Position numbers and translations under genes: made by a program
Origin: Orbilia blumenaviensis
Lineage: Eukaryota > Ascomycota > Orbiliomycetes > Orbiliales > Orbiliaceae
Direction of reading: 5' to 3'
DNA: 64,000 bases
Assembly (NCBI GenBank): GCA_036872755.1
Contig: JAVHNS010000012.1
Span: 248,001 to 312,000, forward strand
The notes under the pieces: model-generated
Told to the model about the DNA's origin: nothing
The model's input: the letters and a program-made list of their open reading frames with translations, nothing else
Database searches by the model: none
In this document: piece after piece, positions 24,090 through 37,197 of the stretch
How the letters are laid out: every line of letters starts with the position of its first letter
How positions within the stretch are numbered: position 1 is the stretch's first letter

Positions 24090-27000
24090 CACTCTACAAC
24101 CTCGATCAACATATCGCACTCATTCTCTTACGGAAATCTCTTTGGCCGCAGCCCAGGTCATCTCATCATGATTTTCCTTTGTCTTCAAAAACAAAACTTA
24201 TGCACAACCTCTCAATCACATCCTTTCATCACATTTCTATTTTGGGGGGGCTATCTACTCTTTTACATTTTCGCCGGTGCCTTGGAGTTTTCCCTTTTTT
24301 TTTTTTTTTTTTTCCTTTCTCAACCAAACTTTCGTTTTCAACCCACAACCCCATCGTCAGAATATACGATGGCATTTCTTTTTGATATCACCTGTGGGGT
24401 CCCCGATTACCGGCATCCACCAAAACCATCTTGCTGTCAGCATCTTGAGCGTTGATTTTTCTTTTCCTTATTAATTTCCTTATCTTGGTTGTAATTTCGT
24501 AACATTTTCCTTTTTCAGCTTTCTTTGATTTTCTCTAAAGTCATGATACCAACGGCACGTATGCATTCATCTTCCCTTTTTGTCTAAATAGCTAGCCTGA
24601 GTTTTGAAGTTTTTGCTTTTCAGTTTCGATAGAGAGGTTTTTTGTTCCTTGTCCAATTTTACACTCACCAAAAGTGAGTAGGGATAGGGGACGAAAGGGT
24701 GGAAAGCGTAAAAAACATCAGATTCTTCGTCCAATAAGGATGAAGGAAGAAGAATAATCCAATGAAACCAGAAGAAATTCAACCAAGGCCAAAAATTACT
24801 TATGACCATCCATAATGTTTTGTTCGTTCGCATCGTTTTTCGGTGATACCGTTCTTGGTGTTGAGAGGGCACTAGCCTGCTTCCATGAATTCTACCGCGA
24901 GAATGCCCACCAACCTGTACGAATCACCACCCTTGTTCCTGACCTCACAAACTTGCACACACTCCTCAGATCATAAGATCATCTTCATAAATTTTCCCTA
25001 CAAACATCAGCGAGGAAGCCCCTTCCAAGTGGCTCCTCGATGTAGTGGGATAAATATCCACCCAATTACTGGGAATAGTAACTAACTAACCTCTTGAATT
25101 CAGTGGCCAGCAGCTTCGGAAACTCTAGCTCGTTTTCAATAATTGAATTGAAAATCTTAAGACTGAGCTCAGTAGGAGGCGGGTTGGTTTACGAGGAAAC
25201 CGGGGCTGATCAGTTTTCACCCCTGGGCTCGACCGTTGTGCCCGTGGCCGTTACGCACGAAATTTCGGTGCATGTCTTTCAGCACGAACGAAGCCGGCCG
25301 TTTTTCGATATCTAATTTCGCAGCTCCTGAGAGAGTGGCTTTTGGACCGACGAAAGAAGCTTAATCGCATCTCACGATCCCAGCTCTTCAAGCTGAATTC
25401 AGACCTGGTCAGTGCTTCTCTCTCTCAATTCGAATCCGATAAAGTCTGTATTTTTGGGATTTTTTCCCTTGTCATCCCACTCCTCTGTCCCTCTCTCGCT
25501 TGGAGGGAGAATATTCCGTAGTCTTCCTCGATCCCTCAAAAAAGTGGACGCGGAACAGTCCAGCCGAATGCTGCATGCAGCTTTCCTCCAAAAGCTTTCG
25601 ATTACCCCTGAAGATATTCTTCCCCATCTAGGAATCTTGCACCGCTGGCTGCGGTCAAAAGAGGGATGAGATCATCATCTGGTCTCCAGTTAACGTTACT
25701 AACAGGGGGAAGAAACTCCGAAGTGTGGAGTGGTATTTTTCTGTGGAGGTGAACCTTTTGGGCCGATGGGCAGAGGAACGACTTATCTCGTAAGGCTAAG
25801 GCGAGTGGGTCCTCGACAGAGAAAAAGAGGATAGTGGGTCCACAAGTCTCCTTCCTGTTCCTAGCGATGTCTTTTTCCCTCGTCCACATCTGCCAACTTT
25901 GGCTCCACATTTTTGAACGCCCAGGGGCACTTCCATCCTCATTCGCAATCGAAGCGCCTCCATTTTGAAAGGAAGGAGGGTTCAGTGTGTGTGTGTGTGT
26001 GTGGAGACCTTTTTCTTCTTTCTCCTAGATTGGCTTGCTCGCTCACATGACTTTGAGATTTGTGGATGATGGATGGTTAAAGCTTATCTGCTGGATATCA
26101 AATTCGACGGGTCGTTGATAATTGAAGGGCTCTTCGCCTGGAGAAAAAGGTCTCAGTTCCAACCAACCACGACGGGCTTCAATTACATTGAAATCCGGTA
26201 CTGCTCTTCGGTACACGGATCGCTTGCGCAATTTGATTAAACATACAGAAAAATTAGAAATTCTGAAAGCCCTCAATTGCAACGTGATCAACTTTTTCTT
26301 TTGCAGAAGGCATTTCCAAAGGCTGAGAAATATTTCCCAATTCGAAAGAATTTCATGTTGGAAAAAACGTAAGGAATCAAAAGAGAGGGCCTGAACGCGG
26401 TCCAATCAATACCCCGCCACGTTTTCCCCTCGTGAAATACGGATTACCAAAGATTTGACGGATGGCCAATCCTTGGATCGAATCTGTTGGTTCAGAACAA
26501 AAGCCGGGGTCTGCCCACGGATTTTAATGAGGAGAATCGCGCTTTCGAGGGTGCGCGCTGACGGGATACCTTGCAGCTGCATGCAATGGCATGGGGTCGA
26601 TAATCCCTCTTCCCTCCCCTTCTTACTCATGTTCTTTTGCGCATAAACGCTATCCCCCATACCTTTTCCCATGCGATGGAAGCTGCTCGACTGCATCTTG
26701 TTTATCCCGTAGCTGCCTAGCTTAGAAACATCTGTGCCGTGTGAGTATAACTGTGTCTTCTTTCACTTTCTTTCTATGCAATAACTTTGTTTTTTGATAC
26801 AGCAGTCTGCTTACAGATGGTGACATGCAAGACGCACATTTTAATATAATTTCTACGATGAGCTCCAGCGCGCGTGGGAGAAAAATGCTCCTAAGCTATG
26901 TAAGTATACGTGGAATTACGGCGCAAAGCTACCAGGTAGACCCGGTCTGGGGGGTCTGTAAGTTTCAATGCTCATCTCATACTGTATTCATATTTAACAA

Positions 27001-28878
27001 TTCGACTAGTCTCGAACGCTCGCCTTGACTCAGCTGATAAGTAGTTTTGCGTATCAGAATACTCAGGGAACATATGGAACTAAACCTCTAGCGTCGATCC
27101 AGGCCGATGATGTGTCGTTGGGATAACCCCTGGAAAAGAATAGCTAAGCCGAATGCCCCCAAAATGATCAATGATCCTTCCGTATTTTGACATTCCAACA
27201 TCAGCGGTTGCTAACTCAAGCCCCCAGCATTTTCTCTCACTGTTAAGTTTGCGAATGACAGCGCACCACCACCATGAGGTTTTTTTTCGTTGGTGATGTT
27301 GGTGATAACTGCGCCCGAAACTGCAGCGCCTGCAATAGCTGTGCCCTTAGGAAACTTGCCAACATGCAAAAGTTAACCAGTGATGACTGGTATACGAAGT
27401 GCATGTCATAAGACCCAATCACTCAAGTCAGCACAGTAAAGTCCGAGACTCTCGAAAGACACGGCATGCTATCAATTGTGTATTCTAGCCGACAAGCTTT
27501 TTTCTCCTGCGCCAGCTGTAAGGTCCGAAGGAGAATAAATCGTGACTAAAGAGAAACAAGCAGAAGGCTGCAAGTCGCCCGATGCAAAGCACAGACAGAG
27601 CGACGAGCGATAGGCCCCGAGTCTGAGCATCTCGGTGCGCCTCTGACGATTTGATTTTTCCCACCCCGTTCCTCGCCAATGCATGTCTCGAAACGAGAGC
27701 GGCTAGAAATCTCGGTTCCCCTCCATCTTAACACGGGCGCACGCAGCCAAAGGGGCCCAAACGCCGCTGCGATGCAGAAGGGATACGTAGAGGGTCCATT
27801 AGACGGCACACAATCCGTCGACGGGGTTTGAAAGAGGGTCCAACTAGCATAACGACAGACGGGCTCAGTCGCAGAATAAACTTTTCCCCTTCTCTTTCCT
27901 TGATATTGCAAATGAAATTCGTTATATCATTATAGATGTCAGATGGATTAATAATACATACCCACTTACAACCCTGGAAGATGTCGTCGTAAACCGTTGA
28001 CTTGGCTGATATAAACCAAATAATTATACGCCTTTGTTAATGCGAAGCACGTATATTTACGCTTCCGTCTCAAAGCGACCCCAGATAGCAGTCCTGAGTT
28101 ATAATAGCTCCAACATCTTATACACTAACTACTACTTATTTTACTAAATATGGCGAAAGAACAAAAAAAAAAAAAACGGCTGATCGTGAAACGTGGAACT
28201 AGGGATGGGTTCTAAATCTGTAAACGTCGAGTTCCTTGATCCGAGAAATTAGATAGTGTAGATCTTCATTTCGAAGCGTATCGCCAACGTCGGCAGATAA
28301 GTTCCCTTCCCTTTCGTATAATTTCCCTTATCCTTGATATTCTGATACTGTACCTGTATTAATATACCGGGGGGTGAAGGGACCAAATAATTAGATCAGA
28401 TGATCAGGCGGATTCTGGGGAGGATTAAACAGGCCTTGAAACTATATTTCCAATTACCATGGAATTGCAGTAACTCTCGCCAATTTTATGCGCCACACGG
28501 TTGAGGCTGGACGCGATGGCGGGTACATATCATTTCGGTTTTTGTTTCAAGGCAGCCAACTGGGCGAATTCACCTATTTTTCTTGAAGCCATCGGCATAG
28601 ATCCATAGATCCATAGTTATACATACATCGTTTTTCATGATGGTGTTGAGTAACAAGTTCCAATGCAATGCAATGGCAGGTGGGAGCTTTTGCGGCTCTT
28701 CAAAAGTTTTTTGAGTCAAGACTTCAATTTTTAGCGCATTCCAAACACGCAAACCTTCAAAATTTCCACCAACTTGTCGCAGAAATGTGAACGAACGAAC
28801 CATCACCACCGTCGCTCTACCAGACCTCATCGCGCAAGACCCTCTAAGAGGCCTACAGTTACAGAACCGGGTTAAGAG
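24090..28878. other. 4.8-kb stretch without a convincing gene
   Basis: It begins with the 3' UTR of the gene at 22485, marked by a 19-T run at 24295-24313. A GT microsatellite lies at 25985-26003. Open frames at 24567-24872 (minus), 25412-25669 (plus), 25602-25910 (minus) and 27546-27911 (minus) lack any motif and overlap each other. The end of the stretch should hold the RPC25 promoter. Confidence 0.6.
25985..26003. repeat. GT microsatellite
   Basis: Uninterrupted GT dinucleotide run of 19 bp. Confidence 0.95.
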
Positions 28879-29598
28879 ATGTTCATCCTCGTAAGTAATT
28901 GTCTTTTCTACGACTCCAAGCTTTCCTAGTCTCACTAACAACATGTCAATGATGCCCTCTAGACCCGCCTCAGCGACCTAGTCACCATCCAACCGACCTC
29001 ATTCACCGTCCCCACCCGCCAGGCGCTTGAAGACGAAATCAATACTCGCTACGCAAACAAAGTAATCCACAAAGTCGGCCTCGCGATCTGCCTCTACGAC
29101 ATCCTAAAATCCTCCGACGGCCTCATCGGCTCAGGTACAGGGAACGTAAACATCAACGTCGAATTTCGCCTAATAGTCTTCCGCCCTTTCAAAGGTGAAG
29201 TCATCACCGGCCGAATCGCAAATTCTACACCACATGGAATCCACGTCCGACTAGACTTCTTTGATGAGATATTCTTGCCGAAGGACTATTTGTTTGAAGG
29301 GAGTGTGTTTGATCATAACGAACAGGTGTGGGTGTGGAGGACCGAGGATGGAGACGAGCTCTTCTTTGATAAGAATGAGATGGTGAGGTTTAGAGTCGAA
29401 GAGGAGGAATTTACGGATAATACACCTGTCGACCCGGCTTTGAGGGATTCATTGGCCGATGCGGATATGAAACCTCCGTATAAATTAATCGTAAGTTGAA
29501 CACCTGCAGCTCGTAATCACTCGAAGTTCTTTAGTTAATGATAGCGGTAATAGGGATCATGCTACCAGAGTGGACTGGGTGTCGTGGCATGGTGGTAA
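28879..29598 (+). CDS. RPC25: DNA-directed RNA polymerase III subunit RPC25 (Rpb7-like)
   Basis: Three exons: 28879-28890, 28963-29490 and 29554-29598, total 585 nt, 194 aa. The first coding exon is only 12 nt (MFIL). It is needed because the family begins MFIL and the next exon (TRLSDLVTIQPT) has no start. The last exon restores the typical C-terminus GSCYQSGLGVVAWW, close to the known end of the yeast protein. The N-terminal Rpb7-like domain is residues about 8-80 (RYANKVIHKVGLAICLYDI). The C-terminal S1/OB-type domain begins near residue 82 (GEVITGRIANSTPHGIHV). The subunit forms the Pol III stalk with Rpc17 and functions in initiation in the nucleus. The length is slightly shorter than the yeast protein. 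The gene converges on VPS10. Confidence 0.95.
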
Positions 29599-30095
29599 AT
29601 ATTGTACAATATTGAGTGACGACTATCATGATACAAGGAATGCGAAATGTAAACTAAGCCACATGGCTAAAGTTGCGAACCTGGGACTTCACACCCAGGT
29701 TCCATTCAATTTGCCGTCTAGGAATACTAGGAAAAAGAAGAGAGTTGAACTAGTGACTGGGACGAAAGAATGAGAGAGCCTTTTAAGAAGAAAAACAAAA
29801 TAATCCTATATAAATCTCCTAGAGCCGTGAGAGAAAAAAGAGAAAGGGAAAAAAGGAAAGTATATAAATCAAGCAACTACCAGGCAAGAAAAATAAGGGC
29901 CTCGAAGGAAAAAATATGAATGTACAGGCCTGAAATAAACACTCATCCAGAAACCGCCGGGGAAAAAATGTTACTATTCAACTTGGAAACCACCGATCTG
30001 ACTGATTTTCATAAAACAGACAGCTTTTTTTTCAACCCGCTGACACCGAAAATTGGTAAAAACCACAAAACCACTTTTTTGTGCATAAGAAATGT
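29599..30095. other. Convergent 3' region between RPC25 and VPS10
   Basis: Holds a 16-bp palindrome overlapping the end of the RPC25 stop codon (29598-29613). An inverted repeat with 9-bp arms and an 8-nt loop lies at 29677-29702. A/G-rich sequence follows, and no coding frame is supported. Confidence 0.6.
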
Positions 30096-33000
30096 TTACA
30101 CCTCCTCGTCTGAATCTTCTCCCAATAACTCGCCTTCGTCGTTGTCAACATTGTTGTAGTTATTGAAATCTCCCCGGGCGAATGAGCCTCGGGTAGTGTA
30201 TCTCGGACGTCTTTGAAGTTTAGAGGAGATAGCCGAGTACAAAACTCCGACGACGCTTGGGATAATAGCTATAACGGCAACGATCGCAGACAACAGCATA
30301 ACCGGATATTTGACAAACGGAGACTGTTGCCGTGGTCGATCATCTCCAAGACGAATAGCACTATAATATTCGTTAGCATGCCGTATTCTGTGAAGTTAAG
30401 AATATTAGAGAATACATACCCAAGCTTGCCAGGCCAGCGCTGGAAGAGGACATATCCGATAACGCCAGCCATGCAGAGTGAAAGGAGAGTAAGGAAGAAT
30501 ATTCCCACGGCTCCGATTCCACCGCCTCTGCGGTCCCGCCATTCTCCCTCCTTTCCTGGGCAATGGTGCGAACGCGAAACGTCAAGAGCTGCACCGTCTC
30601 TGCAAGTCGTAAGAGGGATCCTTCTGTATCCAGTGGCTTCGAACCATTCCCACTGGTCTGGATTATCAATGCAAGATTGGCTGTGATCTGGAGGTGACAG
30701 TCCAGGAACCAGCTGACATGAGCCGTCGTTGGCGATTTCGTAGTTGTAGTCACATTCATAATCATTTCGTGTGCAAGTACAATTCTCGAACGTCTTATGA
30801 GGTTGAGGGATTCTTCGTCCGATGTAGCACAAGTGCGAGGGAATCTTGCGGGCATATTGAGATTGGTGTCCAAAGAGACAGTGGTCGTCCGTATGTGGGT
30901 GAGATGACTGCCAGTACTCGAAGTCGTCGTCATCGGGTTTCGAGGGATCCAAAACACATTGTTTGTCTGTCAATCCGCGGAAGTCAATGGTAGTTGCGGT
31001 GAACTTATCGGCACCGTTCTCCTTAGCCCAGACAATGAATTTCCTGCTAGTGTCAGAGGGCACGCTGGAAATGTCAAATACATTGACTGCTGTGTCGCTG
31101 AAAGTGTACTCTTCCCACTTGGCACCCTCGTCAAGAGTGTACAGAACCGACTTGGTGGGCTCGTTCTGCTTCACAATGACGATAATCGAACCCTGATCAC
31201 CAAACTCCCACATGAAAGCGCCCTTGTGCACCTCAACCCAAGTGATACCGCCGTCTCTAGTGAGGAAAGTATCACCATTTTTCAGAGGCGTTAATTCGGG
31301 ACCAACATTACCGACAGCCAGCATCAATCCGACTGCGCTAGAGGACGAGTATGTGTGTCGCTTGTCGGCTCTCTCAGTGTATCCGTGGATGTTCAAAGAG
31401 CATTTTTCAGGCTGAAAAAAGTTAGTATATTATTACGTCGAATTTCACACCAGGTTACTTACGTCACTAGAACTACAAGAGAAACGCTCTCCCTTGGAAT
31501 CCTGCTTTGGAGGAGGAATATAACTCCAGATGCCACCGTCATTGTGAGTAATCTTGGTTTTGAACTTCTTCGCGGCACCGGAGTCGACTTCCTTGGTATT
31601 GGTGACGACATTCGCAAGCGCAACTCCCTCAAGGCCTTGCATCCTCTCAAAGTCAACGTAACCTTGTTCGTCGCGGTTGACATTAGGGCAAGCCATGATG
31701 TAGTCAGTACCGTTAGAGTTTGACTTCAAGATTGCCCCGTATTCCTTGCCGGTTGCATCGTTAACTGTGACATGTAGGTATACCGCATGTGTGATGCTCT
31801 CAAGTACAGTATAGGCATGTTGATGAGGAATGTCAAAGCCACGGGGGAAGTTAGCGGGAGCGAATCTTTTGCCATCCAGAGAGGCGACGACCTTGAGTGT
31901 ATTCTTCTTCTCATCTACAACAGCAACATTGATGAATTCTTCCATGGTCGCAAAGCCCTTGATGCCAGAGAACTCGACCTTTTGAGAGGAGAAGAAAGAG
32001 TCACTGGTGACAAGCTCTAAGGGGTTTTTGGGATCATCGCCGGCATATCGTTCGCAGAAAATCATGTTGTCATGAACATTCTTCTTTTTCATATACGAGT
32101 TGGCGATCCATCGGCAGTATCTGACGTAACTAAGCAGAGTCTTCCAGTTATCTCCTCCATCAATGGAATAGTAGGCAACATTGTGGCAATCGGTGCCAGG
32201 GCAGTTCTTGTGCGTGGTCCAAATCATAGAGTCCTTGCGGAGTGGGTGGAAGTTGAGAACATCGATACCTATCCCGTTGGGAGGGCCAGGGGCTTTGAAA
32301 GTCTTGAAAGTCTTACACCTATCGCGGCTGTATATAACCTCCTCCTTCGGGGTTATGAAGTAAACATGATCCTTATCCCAAGGGTCGGGGTAAATGGCGA
32401 CAATTTCTTTGCCTTCAAAGATGGAGGGTTGCTCCCATTTCTCTCCTTGGTCGTGGGTAATCCAGACACCTTTTCTATTTCGCATGATGACAGTCTGTAC
32501 CATTTGTTAGCGGTTGTAGAACGGGTGATTGATTTTATAGGGCGGACTAACCTCGTCGTCTCCAGTGGATGTGTCCGAACGCTCAATATAGAATTGCTCA
32601 AGATACATTTCACCGTCGAAATCCTTGGACGTATGCTTAACCTTGCCGGTGGAAGGAGCGGGTGTCGAAACTATAAAATGGTTAGGATATAAATGAAAGT
32701 AATCAATATATAAGCAAAATACTCACGATCACTGCATGGGCGCTCTGTTTCCTTCTCCAAATCTTCGCCACCATTCTTCTCGCAGCTGTCGCCGGGAATA
32801 AGACGGTAACCGCTAGGACCCTTAAAGCTATCAGATGGCTTGGAGCATTTTCCTTTGTCATCGTAATTGAGCTTCTTCGGGATACATTTGTCTCCTGGTT
32901 GACCATTTTCTCTGACAAAGTTAATATCACACTCGTAATCCTCCGAGGTACACTTGCACACTTCGCGCTCGGGTTCTTGTTCTTTATAAAGGTTGTTGAC

Positions 33001-35024
33001 GAAGCAGTCTGCATCCTTCTTTCTTCTCCAAAAGAACTGTTTGTGGCCGAGGAGACAGTCAGGTTCGCCCTTTTCATCGACACGTGCGTACCATTTCTCG
33101 AAATCGCCCTTTCCAGATTTATCTTCCTTGCAAGTTCTGCTTCGGACATCGGAGAAATCAAAAAAGAAGATATAACGAGACTTATTGTCGTCATCTGCTG
33201 GTCCAACTGCAACCATGGTAAACTTCGTGGAGGTGCTGTCTGGGGTCGTTGTCAAAAGTACTGGGGTAATAGTCATTCCAAGGTCGACGCTCTCCCAGGT
33301 CTTACCATGATCCAGAGAGTAGAAGACCTTGTCAGTCTTTTCGTCTTTGATGGCAACAAAAACGGAGCCTTGGTCACCAAATTCGTATTTATGGGGTCCT
33401 TCTCGTGCCATGGTCCAGGTTAATCCAGCATCATCTGAAACGTAAAGATTTCCCTCGGAAGGGTCTCGGAGATGTTCTCCAACATTTCCGACTCCCATTA
33501 CCATGCCAGGCGCGGGACTCGAATACACGCGACCAAGATTATTGAGGTCGGAAACTGAGTGAAGATGCAAGTCTTTACCGTCAACCTTGAGTCCCTTCCA
33601 TGTTCTACCATTGTCAAATGAGATTCTCGATTCTACTTTCTTGACACCCCCTCGAGACTCTGACAACTGTGCTGCGTTCGATACGATGTTTGCCAGAATG
33701 ATACCCTCAATGTTTGCGATAGGCTCCCAGTCGACCAAGCCGCGGGAATTACGGTTGGTATTTGGTAAGATTCGGACGAACTGTGTACCCTTAGAATTAC
33801 TTGCAAACATAGACCCAACAGCATTTGATGTCTTGGTCGTTAGTACGTCAACTTGTAAGCTTGATGGCATGGATTCAAGGATAGTGTAGGCGTCTTGTTC
33901 CACTTTGCCATGGTCGCCTGGGAACTCCGCTCTATCCCAATCCTTAGCATTGGGGCTAACGAACCTATTGTGCCAGTTAGCAATTGAATACTTCGCGGAA
34001 TTCTAATACTGGTGGTCTTACAGTGCCATTTCGGAAGTCCCGGAACTCTTAACCGCGACAATCAGGAACTTCTGGACCACGGCGACACCAGTGATGCCTT
34101 GGTAGGTGCTGTGTCCATCCAATTTCGGCTCAATCGCGCCATCGAGACCATCCTTGAAATAATTGTCGGAGACATAGATACGGCGTTTGCTCGAAACATA
34201 CATATTTGAGCCCTCGACAATGCAGAGAACAGTATCGTCAGAGGCAGCATCGAACTGTTTCGTGGACTGCGCGAAAGTACAACCGTGGGTGTCATCGAGG
34301 AGCTTGACTGGTTTGGTCTTGAAGTTGTCTTTCGTGTAGTAAGCCTGCACATTCGCTCCGATTAGCACTCGGTATAATCTCCACGAGGATGAGGTTTCGA
34401 ACTAACCCTCTGCTTGCAATCTCCAAGCTCGAAGTCGAACCCATCTTCGCAAACCTGTGCCAATAGAATGATATAATCCGATTTTCCTTTTCCAGAGTGA
34501 AAGTTCAGTGACGGTAGCGGGGACTGGCGGTTGCTTGGAAGGTCTATCGAGTCCCATTCCTGCCATGTCTTGCCCCGGTCATCTGTCTTGTAATGTTTCT
34601 CGCTGAGTGTGAGGATGTAGGCCTTGTCGTTATCGAACGGGTGCTGATACATGTCGATAATCTTCCCCTTCCCCTCCGAAACAGCTTGCCAAGTTGCTCC
34701 GCTATCATCGGATCTGTAGACAGTGCCGTGCATTTGGTCGAAGCTCAGAATACACTATAAGCACATGGGAGAGGTGACAATCTACGTTAGCCAACTATAC
34801 CAAGCTTACTACACACGCTCGTGCAACCAACCACCAGCCCGATAAAATCCAAGGACACCATTCAGAACGAAATAGCTTACGGGACTATCTTCGAAGTAAA
34901 AATACTCCTGCGGCATACTCGCAAAGCTCGTCTTCTTGACGGTCACTTTCCCGCCGGCCTCGACATGGTTCGGCGTGATACCCAACAGCGCTACCAGGAA
35001 CGGTAGGCTTCGCAGCAGCCTCAT
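30096..35024 (-). CDS. VPS10: Vacuolar protein sorting/targeting receptor Vps10 (sortilin family)
   Basis: Eight exons on minus: 35024-34881, 34754-34407, 34344-34022, 33964-32727, 32670-32552, 32494-31463, 31411-30420 and 30360-30096, total 4461 nt, 1486 aa. All seven introns are 51-126 nt, GT-AG. There is an N-terminal signal peptide ending near HVEAG. Two Vps10 beta-propeller units follow, recognised by Asp-box repeats such as YRSDDSGATW, YKTDDRGKTW, YSLDHGKTW, WITHDQGEKW and YSIDGGDNW. Each unit ends in a 10-cysteine module (CKCTSEDYECD and CTCTRNDYECD). Near the C-terminus are two hydrophobic segments (about IFFLTLLSLCMAGVIGYVLF and LLSAIVAVIAIIPSVVGVLY) and then an acidic tail ending EDSDEEV. 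The family recycles vacuolar hydrolases such as carboxypeptidase Y between Golgi and endosome. The length matches fungal orthologs. Acceptor choices rest on conserved frame joins. Confidence 0.96.
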
Positions 35025-37197
35025 CTTGACGGTTGTTGACTCCCTGACGCCAGCTTTGGAGTGTTTTAGATTCCGGTATCGAAAGGATAGGTTAATTTTC
35101 GGGAACGATGGTGGTTTTCGTCTGAAGTGTGATGGAGAAGAGATGGGATATCGGATGTGTTCCCCTCGAAGCTAGGTGTGAGCTGGGGGGGTTCACTGGT
35201 GACGGGTATCGATAGGCGGGCTTGGAGTAGTCGTGTTCGTAATGCCTGTCGCCCAGCCCACGCCACAAATAGGAATTCGAGATGCGAGCAAACGAAGGAC
35301 GATGATGCGGCCTCTCTTTCCAACGTGACCCACCACGATTTCTCGGTGCGGAATAATATATAATATACTATAATAGGGAAGAGAGAAAAGAAGGGTTCAA
35401 GGCAATACTTCTGGGGAAAAGACCTGATCTAATAAAACCAATGATGACAATAGGTTTACGTGTGTCAAAGGCGGGATCGGAATGCGGTTGTGGCCCACAG
35501 CCTCGAATACCTCCTCTCTCAACGTTAGATTGGTATTTACGTACGTACAGACCAGCTAACCAGGAGGTATTAGTAGTACTTTGGTCTCAAGACACACGGC
35601 GAGGCAACACGGTTTCGCAAACGTTATCGTTCCCACCTTTTGCGGACGGCTGCTTTCGAGGCAATTCCGCTGGATGGGCTGCGCAGTTTTGGAGGCAAAA
35701 GAATAATTTCGAATGACGCGCTTCGGTTTTTTACGGTACGGCTGAAGTATATCTATCTGTCTATCGACGAATCCTCCGGAATATTATTGATACATGACAA
35801 AGTGTCCAGATATACAGTACTTAGGTACCTAGGTATATATGTACTGCAACTGCAGCGCCGTTGCATCACATCGGTACTTCTCAACGAGCCATATTTGCAG
35901 GGACCAGGGCAAGCGCCATCTGATTACGACAACTTCCAACCATAGAGACTTGTTGCCCAATATAAACCTTACAGACGGCCTCAAGGGCCAGTCGAGTATC
36001 TATGTTACCTATTGCCCAGGAAATATTAATTTAGCATCCATACATATGCACACTGGCTAGCCGAATGTATTTGCGGAAGGTTAGCCAAAGGGGCTGGCAT
36101 TTGCAGATGCCTACATATGTTATGGTTCTGAGGTGGTTCTGGGGTGCTCTGATAGCTTGATTGCACATAATTGTGTAACTCGAACTCACATCCACAACGT
36201 TTCATGATCTTAGCTTAGTATCGCTGGCAAGTGGGCTAGCTCAACCAATGCACGCATCAGACTGGCACAGTAGCGGTTGTGATTGCGGCTAACATACCAA
36301 GCATTTCCAACCCTGTGCCCTGGCGTCTCATATCTCCAACTTTTTCTCCGGATGTTAGCTGTTGGATGCCGGCCGCTTTCCTTTCTATAAAAATAGAGGC
36401 ACTTGCATACATGGTCGGTTCTAGCTATGGAGCCTTAACGCCAACTGTTCTTTAAATTTATAAGGAGATCTAGAGGGTGCTGATAAAAGAGGGTTAGATG
36501 GCACTTGTATCGTTGGATACGGTGGTGAGAGCTTGGATTGCATTGATGACAGCATATTATAGTATGGCATATCGATACCGGCAACTGAGGAGGCCCGAGC
36601 CTAGAGACTAACTAGAGCCAGTGGTTGTACGTGGTCAATTGAAGTCTGGGCTCCGATGTACGATATTGGCTTGTGTGACACACCGTCGTACGAAGCCTCT
36701 CAGGCCGGCCGGTCGGATGATACGTTTCGTGGTCTGGCACAAGGGAACCTAGCAGCACCCTATGCATAATTAATATATACAATACTATTCTACTTGGTCC
36801 AGTGTCATGAGTCCTGGTCGTGTGAATAAGATACAATGGGAATATTTAGGAGAGATTGTTTTACTATACAAATACGCACTATCGTGGGTACGGAATACTA
36901 ACCGCGGTAAAAGTGGGGGAGAAGTAGAGGTAGCTGTAGAGCTACAGAGGTATACGTAGCTTGGCTGGTAGCTAGATAGTAGCTAAGTACGCATGTGGTG
37001 ATAATGAAGAGTGTAAGTGAACCTCGAATACAGAATATAGTGGTAATACAACCAAAACCAGTGAGAGGAGATGGTCTCAAACATAAGAAGATGCTCGCGA
37101 ACGCCAATACTCAGATATGCATGAAAAAAACCATGAGCGTCGAAAATGAGATCCTGACAATAACAAGTAGAAACCAGTCCCGCCATTGGGATAGTAT
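35025..37197. other. Intergenic, VPS10 upstream and FOL3 downstream
   Basis: No supported gene in 2.2 kb. Small frames such as 35640-35945 (plus), 36983-37186 (minus) and 36995-37267 (plus) are unsupported and partly overlap each other or the FOL3 3' exon. The VPS10 promoter should lie at its left end. Confidence 0.6.

Noticed and set aside
29640..29710. Possible tRNA around a GAACCTGGG hairpin
   Set aside because: The arms form one simple hairpin; the acceptor and anticodon stems are missing.
30213..33889. Several plus-strand frames of 60-200 codons
   Set aside because: All are antisense to VPS10 exons and show no domain; codon structure of VPS10 explains them.
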